A stretch of DNA of 12,901 bases from Firmicutes bacterium UBA5486. GTDB lineage: Bacteria > Bacillota > UBA4882 > UBA10575. Under the pieces are notes generated by a model. That model was not told where the DNA came from. It did no database searches and worked only from the letters and a program-made list of their open reading frames with translations. The stretch is taken from contig DIPO01000026.1 in NCBI GenBank assembly GCA_002427045.1, positions 318-13,218 of the forward strand, written 5' to 3'. Positions 7,037 to 12,901 of the stretch are shown in pieces (position 1 is the first letter of the stretch; every line of letters begins with the position of its first letter). Made by a program: the position numbers and the translations under genes.

Positions 7037-8143
7037 TTAAATAACCTTTCTCCGTTCTCTTTCCGCCTCTGAGATCTCTTCTTTTGCCGAGTACCATTTA
7101 AGTCGATTAAACTTAACCCCACAAAGATCCCCGTCTTTAAACCCTTTATCCTCATAACTTTGAATCCGAATTTCGGTCTGTCCGACATCCACCCGGTATT
7201 CTATATAATCACTAAGGAAGAGTCGGCTTTTAATTCTAGCAGGGTAGCCCCCTTCCGGTAGCAAATCAATTTCATTGGGCCTAGAAGCAAGGATTGCTTG
7301 ATCCTCAGAGAAATCCACCGGGATCGTACAATCAATACTTACGCCGTCAGAACCGACCGGATATACTTTACCATCCGAGAGATTTACCTTAAGGAAGTTA
7401 GAAAGTCCCAAAAAGCCATAAACAAATTTATTCCGTGGGTTGTTATACATATTTGTCGGAGTATCGATCTGCTGAATAACCCCCATATCCATCACTAACA
7501 TCCGGTCAGATAGCGCCATCGCCTCCGTTTGATCGTGAGTAACATAAACGATGGTAAAATTGAACTTTTTTTGCAAATCCTTAATCTCGAACCGCATAAT
7601 CTCCCGTAGTTTAGGATCAAGATTAGATAATGGTTCATCCAGCAATAAAACCTTAGGATTTGTAACAATGGCCCTGGCCAATGCGATCCTTTGCTGCTGT
7701 CCACCGGATAATTCCGCAGGAAATTTCTCTTCCAAGCCGGATAAGTTTGTATGTTTTAGAGCTTGCTTTACTTTGTCTAACACCACTGACTTTTCTTTCT
7801 TCAAAATACGCAACGGAAAAGCAACATTTTCAAAAACGTTCAAATGCGGCCAGACGGCAAAAGCCTGAAAAACCATGCCCAAGCCCCTCTTCTCCGGCGG
7901 AAGGTAGAAATTTTTATTCTTAATCGAAACTGGTTGATCCCCCAACCAAATTTCCCCGGAAGAAAGATCCTCAAACCCGGCTATTAATCTTAAAGTAGTA
8001 GTCTTACCGCACCCAGAAGGGCCCAGAAAAGAGAAGCATTCTCCTTCTTTGATATTAAGGTTAACATTATTTACGGCAGTAACTTTACCAAAAGCCTTAG
8101 TTACAAATGTTTTAGTGACATTTTTTAAGATAACATGATCCAT
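7037..8143 (-). CDS. ABC importer ATP-binding protein A (FbpC/AfuC type)
   Basis: This 368-residue ATPase powers the importer encoded by the same operon from the cytoplasmic face. All catalytic motifs are standard: Walker A GPSGCGKTT (41-49), Q-loop Q93 in VFQAF, signature LSGGQQQR (145-152), Walker B VLLLDEP (165-171) with catalytic E170, and switch H203 in YVTHDQ. A C-terminal TOBE-type regulatory or substrate-sensing region (about 280-355) is present, as in FbpC, PotA and MalK relatives. The ATG starts 1 nt after the permease stop, with GGGGAG 5 nt upstream, and the gene is the last in the operon. It clearly differs from ATPase B at 9866-10951, so the transporter probably works with a heterodimer of A and B. 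Family membership is certain; the substrate is not. Confidence 0.95.
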   Translation of the reverse strand: MDHVILKNVTKTFVTKAFGKVTAVNNVNLNIKEGECFSFLGPSGCGKTTTLRLIAGFEDLSSGEIWLGDQPVSIKNKNFYLPPEKRGLGMVFQAFAVWPHLNVFENVAFPLRILKKEKSVVLDKVKQALKHTNLSGLEEKFPAELSGGQQQRIALARAIVTNPKVLLLDEPLSNLDPKLREIMRFEIKDLQKKFNFTIVYVTHDQTEAMALSDRMLVMDMGVIQQIDTPTNMYNNPRNKFVYGFLGLSNFLKVNLSDGKVYPVGSDGVSIDCTIPVDFSEDQAILASRPNEIDLLPEGGYPARIKSRLFLSDYIEYRVDVGQTEIRIQSYEDKGFKDGDLCGVKFNRLKWYSAKEEISEAERERRKVI

Positions 8144-8144
8144 C

Positions 8145-9869
8145 TTATCTCCCCTTCCTTTCCCGGGTTATGAGTCTAAGAATGAATTCACCCGCAATAA
8201 TAATGAGAATCGTCACCCCAGCCAAAGCACAAGCCTGTACCGTATTGCCTTCCTCATTAATTGAGTAAATAGCCACGCCTAGAGTGCGAGTAAAAGGTCC
8301 ATATAGCAAAAGTGAAGTAGTTAATTCACGCATGGACGGAAGAAAGATAAGGAAGAAACCAGCTACCATCCCCGGACGAATTAATGGCATCGTTACATCC
8401 AGTAGGGACTCAAAGTGACTGGCACCACAGGAGCGTGAAGCTTCTTCTAATGAATTATGCACCTGTTCCAGCGAAGCAGAGGCTGATTTCAGAGAAAAAG
8501 CCATATACCTAGCAATATATGCTATAAGAATAATCCAAATGGAATTATAGAGGTTAATATGTAAAGCACCGCTCCACGTTAGAATAACCCCGACAGCCAG
8601 TACAATACCAGGAATCGAATACGGTAAAAGCCCTAAGACTTCCAGAATCCCTTTTCCTTTAGGTTTAATCTTGACAATAACGTAAGCGATCATCGTTCCA
8701 ACCAGCATAGTAATAATCCCGGCTGAAATGGAGAGGAAGAAACTATTTTTAATTGCGTCACGCGCCATCTTTGAAACAAAAAGCACGTTTTTAAAGTTCT
8801 CAACTGTCATATTCTCCAGTTTTAGCGGTAAACCATACGCTTTTAGAAAACCAACTGCAAAGATGATAAAGAGTGGGAGAACAACGATAATACCTAAAAA
8901 GAGCAAACAAATAACAAGCATTGGAATTTTAAACCGCCGTAATTTAATTAACATTGGCCGCATGCTCTTACCACGGATAATATCATAATGCCCTGCTTGT
9001 AAGAGTCGGCGTTGCAAAGCTAAAGCTAGAACAACTACTATGACCAATAGAACAGAGAGGGAAGCACCCCGTCTAATTCCTTCAAAACTCCCCGCCGATC
9101 TATAAATTAACTCGTAAATTTTTGTCGGTAGCGTAAAGATGTTTCTAGAAAAGCCTAAAATAGCAGGCACGCCAAAATGTGAAAGCGAAGAGATCAAGAT
9201 TAACATCGCTCCTGCAGCAATAGCTGGCACCACTAACGGCATCGTAATCTTTCTAATGACTGTCATCTGATTAGCACCAGCAATCCGAGCCGACTCCTCC
9301 AAAGTTGGATCCATTCGTTCTAAAGCGCTGGAGACCTGAATAAAAACAAATGGGAAGTAATAACAGATTTCAACAAAAACGATCCCCGCCAATGAATTAA
9401 TATTAAACAAAGGGGTACGCCCACCGGTTAAAGACATAAATAACTTATTGATATACCCAGAACGGGGTGACAATAACAAACCCCAAGCCATTGCTCCGAT
9501 AAAAGGTGGAAACATGTAGGGAACAACAAAGAGCGACTTCATTAGCCCTTTTAATGGAATATCGCTTCTCCCAATCAGCCAAGCAAAGAATAGGCCAACT
9601 AGAGTCCCTAACGCAGTAACAAAAAATGCTATTTTGATCGTGTTCCACATGGCCATTAGATTATCCGGATCCGTTAGCATTTGCGCAAACAGCTTCCAAT
9701 CAAAAGACCATTTATAGAAGAAAACGTTATAGATGATCATCAGCATGGGAAGGGCAACAGTAACAATCAAAATAGCCACAGAGATAATCAAAAGTATTTG
9801 CCCGGTGTCAAACTTAAAACCATCGAGCTTTCTCAGTTCATTTTTTCCCCTTAATTTACTTGTTCTCAA
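8145..9869 (-). CDS. ABC importer permease, fused two-domain FbpB/SfuB type
   Basis: At 574 residues this is a tandem fusion of two BPD_transp_1 permease domains, so a single chain can form the whole membrane channel. About twelve hydrophobic segments can be traced. Two EAA coupling loops, which contact the ATPases, are visible: LEESARIAGANQMTVIRKI (190-208) in the first half and LEEASRSCGASHFESLLDV (474-492) in the second. Both lead into the usual MPL-x-x-P ends. The start is a TTG at 9869-9867 that overlaps the ATPase B stop (TTGA). It is supported by GAGGAGGT about 7 nt upstream and by the natural N-terminus it gives. The unusual start and the overlap imply translational coupling to ATPase B. 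This layout is typical of the iron(III)/phosphosugar/2-aminoethylphosphonate transporter group. Confidence 0.95.
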   Translation of the reverse strand: MRTSKLRGKNELRKLDGFKFDTGQILLIISVAILIVTVALPMLMIIYNVFFYKWSFDWKLFAQMLTDPDNLMAMWNTIKIAFFVTALGTLVGLFFAWLIGRSDIPLKGLMKSLFVVPYMFPPFIGAMAWGLLLSPRSGYINKLFMSLTGGRTPLFNINSLAGIVFVEICYYFPFVFIQVSSALERMDPTLEESARIAGANQMTVIRKITMPLVVPAIAAGAMLILISSLSHFGVPAILGFSRNIFTLPTKIYELIYRSAGSFEGIRRGASLSVLLVIVVVLALALQRRLLQAGHYDIIRGKSMRPMLIKLRRFKIPMLVICLLFLGIIVVLPLFIIFAVGFLKAYGLPLKLENMTVENFKNVLFVSKMARDAIKNSFFLSISAGIITMLVGTMIAYVIVKIKPKGKGILEVLGLLPYSIPGIVLAVGVILTWSGALHINLYNSIWIILIAYIARYMAFSLKSASASLEQVHNSLEEASRSCGASHFESLLDVTMPLIRPGMVAGFFLIFLPSMRELTTSLLLYGPFTRTLGVAIYSINEEGNTVQACALAGVTILIIIAGEFILRLITRERKGR

Positions 9870-10951
9870 GCTGATACCTCCTCAACATCCTCATAGTAAC
9901 GGAGATTATTCATCTGTAGCGCACAACTTTCTCCTTGGTTAAATACCCCGTTTTTAAAAGCGGAAAATGCATCCTGTTGTACTCGGATCTCATATTTCCC
10001 AAGCTGCACACGGTATTCATAAATGTTACCCAAGAACATTACCTGTTTAATCCGTCCTTTAAGGTTACCGTCCCTAGTCAATTGAATATTCATCGGGCGG
10101 CAGGCTGCGAAAAAAGTCTTCTTTTTAATACTAGCCGGAAGAGTATTGGAAAACAGTATTTTTTCCGACTCATCTTGTACATACAACTTGTTATCCACAA
10201 CTTCCACCGGAATAAAATTCGAGAGCCCTAAAAACCGATAAACAAAACTGTCCACTGGGTTTTTGAACAATTCTTCAGGCTCCCCTAACTGCCTAATTTT
10301 GCCGTTTTTATCCATAACAGCAATCCGGTTGGAAATAGCGAGTGCAATATCCTGATCGTGTGTCACATAGATAATAGTATTACCAGTCTCTCTTTGCAGC
10401 TGTTTAATTTCAAACCGCATCTCTTCACGAAGATTTGCGTCCAGGTTACATAAAGGTTCATCAAGAAGAATAACATCATTGGAGGCCACTAACGCCCTAG
10501 CTAGTGCCACTCGCTGCTGCTGTCCTCCGGAAAGCTGATAGGGTAAGCGCTTGGCGTAATCCGTCATTCTCACCTGTTTTAAAGTAAGTTCAATCAATTT
10601 TTTGCTTTCTTCCTTGGGTATTTTCTTCTTTTTCAATGGATAATAAACGTTTTCCGCCACAGTCATATGAGGCCAAACCGCATAATCTTGAAAAACCACT
10701 CCAACATTACGTTTTTCTGGCGGAAGAAAAATCCTCTTATCTTTACTAGCGACGGTTTTGCCTCCGAGTTTGACTTCCCCGCTCTGCAGTTTTTCAAACC
10801 CGGCAATCGCTCTCAGAACCGTCGTCTTACCGCAGGGAGAAGGCCCTAATAGGGTAAAACATTCCCCATCCTCCACATGAAGGGAGAAGTCTTCAATTAC
10901 AGTTTTTTTGCCGTAAGAAATACTAACATTATCCAACCTGACTTCTGCCAT
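9866..10951 (-). CDS. ABC importer ATP-binding protein B with atypical Walker A
   Basis: This 361-residue ATPase of the same family as ATPase A carries Q88 in the Q-loop (VFQDYAVWPH), the signature LSGGQQQRV (140-148), Walker B ILLDEP (161-166) with E165, and H198 in YVTHDQ. A TOBE-type tail follows from about 275. Its Walker A reads GPSPCGKTT (36-44). The GxxxxGKT frame is kept, but the usual fourth-position Gly is Pro (codon CCC), which could change the P-loop backbone. The ATG has AAGGAG 7 nt upstream. Its TGA stop overlaps the permease TTG start by 4 nt. It follows the binding-protein gene after a 91-nt gap holding a strong palindrome. All other catalytic residues are intact, so it is probably active, paired with ATPase A. 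Confidence 0.95.
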   Translation of the reverse strand: MAEVRLDNVSISYGKKTVIEDFSLHVEDGECFTLLGPSPCGKTTVLRAIAGFEKLQSGEVKLGGKTVASKDKRIFLPPEKRNVGVVFQDYAVWPHMTVAENVYYPLKKKKIPKEESKKLIELTLKQVRMTDYAKRLPYQLSGGQQQRVALARALVASNDVILLDEPLCNLDANLREEMRFEIKQLQRETGNTIIYVTHDQDIALAISNRIAVMDKNGKIRQLGEPEELFKNPVDSFVYRFLGLSNFIPVEVVDNKLYVQDESEKILFSNTLPASIKKKTFFAACRPMNIQLTRDGNLKGRIKQVMFLGNIYEYRVQLGKYEIRVQQDAFSAFKNGVFNQGESCALQMNNLRYYEDVEEVSA

Positions 10952-10999
10952 AAGAAAACTCCTTCCAAAAGTTATTTTACGATTAATTTTAGACTAGCA

Positions 11000-11023
11000 G
11001 GAAAGGGCATTAATGCCCTTTCC
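11000..11023. repeat. Perfect 24-nt palindrome between binding-protein and ATPase genes
   Basis: Two 12-nt arms, GGAAAGGGCATT and AATGCCCTTTCC, form a perfect palindrome. Flanking TTAGA/TCTAA (10989-10993 and 11031-11035) can extend it after an internal loop. It lies in the 91-nt gap between the solute-binding protein stop and the ATPase B ribosome binding site. In the transcript it is followed by TGCTAGTCTAAAATT, not a clear T tract. It is therefore more likely a 3'-stabilising or partial-attenuation hairpin, lowering ATPase/permease expression relative to the binding protein, than a full terminator. A dimeric regulator site is also possible. Confidence 0.7.
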
Positions 11024-11042
11024 ATCATAATCTAAACGTTTG

Positions 11043-12044
11043 CTACTTTTTCATTAATTCATCAAATTTCTTCAACATCTCGTCTTTTTCAATAATCAAC
11101 CGTTCATCATCAACAGGCAGCACATTTTTGATAATGGTATTAATATCTATATCAAGTTCAATTTCCGATCGAACTGGGGTGGTATTAGCATCCACCAACA
11201 CTTGTTGTCCTTCTAAGGAAAGTATGTAATCATACAACAGCTTTGCTGCTTCTAAATTTTTAGTCCCTTTCACAATTGCAACTGGGCTGGTAACTAATGG
11301 TGTACCGCTAGCAGGATAGACAAAATTAAGAGGTGAACCTTGTTTTGCTTTGTCTTTAGCAATATAATCCACCCCGATACTGACATCATATTCACCCGCA
11401 CCAACCTTATTCACCGCGTCACTCGAACCTTTAACCAGTTTAATATCATTGGCTTTCAACTTTTTCATGAAATTCCAACCATACTTTTCACTCTGAGTAA
11501 GAGCTGCCACCGCATATAAAGTAGTCCCTGCAAAAGTCGGATCAGTCATGCACACGTAACTCTTGAATCTCGGGTTAAAGAGGTCATCCCAGTCTTTGGG
11601 AATATCATTACCTTTAACTAAATTGGTATTATAAACAATACCTACACCAACGATTCTTGCTCCACAAAAATAATTATCCTTATCTTTTAATGAAGGTGCT
11701 ATCGTCTTTGCTTCCGGAGAAACATACTGCATTAAAAGGCCTTGCCTCTTAAACTCGATATAGTTGGTTGGGTCACCAACCCAGATCAGATCAGCACAAA
11801 TCCCACCCGCCTGTTGTTCGGTGGTAAGTTTGGTCAGCACCTTACCCGTACCGGCAGTATAGTAATCAAAGACAATGTTAGGATACTTCTTACTAAAACC
11901 TTTCTGCAACGCAGAAAGCTGTGAGTCTTTCATAGAAGAATAAAGCATAACATTCATTTTTGGGGCCCCTTGCACCACTACCGATGCCACTAATAAACTA
12001 AGCAGACATAAAACTAATATTATTTTTCTCATTTTAGACACCAT
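11043..12044 (-). CDS. ABC importer solute-binding protein 1 (FbpA/AfuA-like)
   Basis: The 333-residue protein has a Sec signal peptide (MRKIILVLCLLSLLVASVV, cleavage near residue 27, VVQGA). A type II periplasmic binding fold of the iron/phosphosugar/aminoethylphosphonate group follows: MNVMLYSSMKDSQL, ADLIWVGDPTNY, CGARIVGVGIVYNT, then SIGVDYIAK. There is no lipobox cysteine, so the mature protein is probably free in a periplasm. FbpA-type ferric proteins carry a Tyr-Tyr pair where this one has VDYIA, so iron is doubtful. The start is ambiguous. The ATG at 12044 is only 2 nt from GAGG (12050-12047), the next codon, GTG at 12041, is 5 nt away, and the ATG at 12032 is 14 nt away; all retain the signal peptide. 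It precedes ATPase B and follows a paralogous binding-protein gene. Confidence 0.92.
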   Translation of the reverse strand: MVSKMRKIILVLCLLSLLVASVVVQGAPKMNVMLYSSMKDSQLSALQKGFSKKYPNIVFDYYTAGTGKVLTKLTTEQQAGGICADLIWVGDPTNYIEFKRQGLLMQYVSPEAKTIAPSLKDKDNYFCGARIVGVGIVYNTNLVKGNDIPKDWDDLFNPRFKSYVCMTDPTFAGTTLYAVAALTQSEKYGWNFMKKLKANDIKLVKGSSDAVNKVGAGEYDVSIGVDYIAKDKAKQGSPLNFVYPASGTPLVTSPVAIVKGTKNLEAAKLLYDYILSLEGQQVLVDANTTPVRSEIELDIDINTIIKNVLPVDDERLIIEKDEMLKKFDELMKK

Positions 12045-12152
12045 TTCCTCTCTTTTTTATTTTCTGTCAACCAAGAATACAAATCTCCTCTTTACCACCT
12101 CCACTTCCTATTTAAACTAAAAAATAGACGTTTACATTTATAATTCTTTTTA

Positions 12153-12901
12153 TTATTTCATAATCTCATGAAACTTGGTTAACATCATCTCTTTTTCCAG
12201 GACTAAACGCTCATTATCTACTGGTAACGAACGATTGACTGCCTCTTTGATACTAATCGCCCCTTCCAACTTTACCTCCGGACGTACGGGAATCACATTC
12301 TCTTTCATCAAAATGAGCTGTCCTTCAATGGAAAGAATATAATCATAAAGTTTTTTAGCCGCGTCCATATTGGGTGTACTTCTAAAGATCGCAATCGGAC
12401 TGGGAATAGTCGAAATTCCACTACGTGGGTAGATAAACTCCACCGGTCCGCCATTATCCTTGATTGTCTTAGCAATATAATCAACCCCAATGCAAAGATC
12501 ATAAACGCCGGAACTGACTTTCTCTACTACCGATACTGCATTTTTTTCCAGGTGGATTCCGTTTTCTTTTAACATCTTAAAATAATTCCATCCATACTTT
12601 GAGTTTTGATATAAACCTGCAACCGTATATAGAGCAGTACCTGAGTAATTTGGGTTATTCATGGCAATTACCCCTTTAAATCTGGGCTGCAACAGATCAT
12701 TCCAATCTACAGGGAGTTCCTCAGGCCGTAGCCTCCTAGTATTATAAATAAAACCAACCGTCACTACACGGGCGCCGCAATAATATTTATCCCTGTCAAT
12801 TAAACCCTTGGGAATTTTTTTTGCTTCCCGTGAATAGTAAGGACATAACAGTCCCTTTTCTTTCAATATATAATAACACACTAGCGTTGCATAAAACTTT
12901 T
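12153..12901 (-). CDS. ABC importer solute-binding protein 2, 5' end outside window
   Basis: The frame stays open from the TAA at 12155-12153 to the window edge. It gives about 249 residues, lacking the N-terminal 70-90 with the signal peptide. It aligns nearly without gaps to binding protein 1: ILKEKGLL against the EFKRQGLL region, YYCGARVVTVGFIYNT, KYGWNYFKMLKENGI, IGVDYIAK, KKLYDYILSIEGQ, and SLPVDNERLVLEKEMML. By eye roughly half the residues match, so this is an old tandem duplication. Like its neighbour it has no Tyr-Tyr pair at the ferric-ligand position. The GTG at 12881 is not a real start, because homologous sequence (with a T-L doublet shared by the family) continues upstream of it. 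It is the first visible gene of the importer operon, and the promoter lies beyond the window. Confidence 0.88.
   Translation of the reverse strand, partial: KFYATLVCYYILKEKGLLCPYYSREAKKIPKGLIDRDKYYCGARVVTVGFIYNTRRLRPEELPVDWNDLLQPRFKGVIAMNNPNYSGTALYTVAGLYQNSKYGWNYFKMLKENGIHLEKNAVSVVEKVSSGVYDLCIGVDYIAKTIKDNGGPVEFIYPRSGISTIPSPIAIFRSTPNMDAAKKLYDYILSIEGQLILMKENVIPVRPEVKLEGAISIKEAVNRSLPVDNERLVLEKEMMLTKFHEIMK

Noticed and set aside
10191..10199. Perfect DnaA box inside the ATPase B gene
   Set aside because: It encodes part of a Val-Val-Asp-Asn-Lys stretch in frame and is isolated, so chance is the simplest explanation.
12123..12136. cre-like site TGTAAACGTCTATT (minus strand) after binding protein 2
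   Set aside because: The left half matches the CcpA consensus exactly, but the right half has three mismatches and the site is between genes of an operon, not at a promoter.
12882..12901. Possible frameshift or truncation of binding protein 2 at its first in-frame GTG
   Set aside because: The same frame continues open to the window edge with plausible family residues (ATLVCYY), so the gene is cut by the window and not broken.

Overview
The window looks like chromosomal DNA from an AT-rich Firmicutes (Bacillota)-type bacterium. It has strong AAGGAGG-type ribosome binding sites, occasional GTG and TTG starts, rho-independent terminators, and LysM/G5/M23 envelope proteins of clostridial style. 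The one complete ABC solute-binding protein has a plain signal peptide and no lipobox cysteine, which would fit a diderm Firmicute or relative with a periplasm. That placement is an inference. No rRNA, tRNA, CRISPR array, insertion sequence or phage gene was seen.

Left part (1-3640). A 1-acylglycerol-3-phosphate acyltransferase (PlsC type, phospholipid synthesis) is followed by a glycoside hydrolase family 4 enzyme of the alpha-galactosidase (MelA) type. The GH4 gene has its own intergenic region, with a -10 box and a long inverted repeat, and ends in a clear terminator. It faces a convergent AraC/MsmR-type regulator with an extended -10 promoter, the obvious candidate controller of the GH4 gene. 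Upstream of the regulator lies a short decayed piece of a family 5 (oligopeptide/oligosaccharide) ABC solute-binding protein gene. This suggests that a transporter once stood next to the hydrolase.

Middle part (3641-6993). An AT-rich non-coding stretch with one perfect and one near-perfect DnaA box precedes two co-directional exported enzymes that both carry a LysM wall-binding module. One is an M23 peptidoglycan endopeptidase (membrane anchor or signal, LysM, G5, M23). The other is a 5'-nucleotidase/2',3'-cyclic phosphodiesterase-family enzyme with a C-terminal LysM. A perfect 13-bp-stem terminator closes this set and also faces the end of the next operon.

Right part (7037-12901, minus strand). 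One ABC importer operon reads leftwards: solute-binding protein 2 (5' end outside the window), solute-binding protein 1, ATPase B, a fused two-domain permease, ATPase A. The architecture is that of the FbpABC/AfuABC group, usually annotated as iron(III) transport. Both binding proteins lack the tyrosine pair expected for ferric ligation, so a phosphorylated or other organic anion is at least as likely. ATPase B and the permease overlap by 4 nt and the permease and ATPase A are 1 nt apart, indicating tight translational coupling. A perfect 24-nt palindrome separates the binding-protein gene from the ATPase gene.

I did not find an evidently new defence or mobile system. The most interesting points are the tandem divergent binding proteins feeding one importer with two different ATPases (one with a Gly-to-Pro change in Walker A), the transporter relic beside the GH4/AraC pair, and the paired LysM enzymes.
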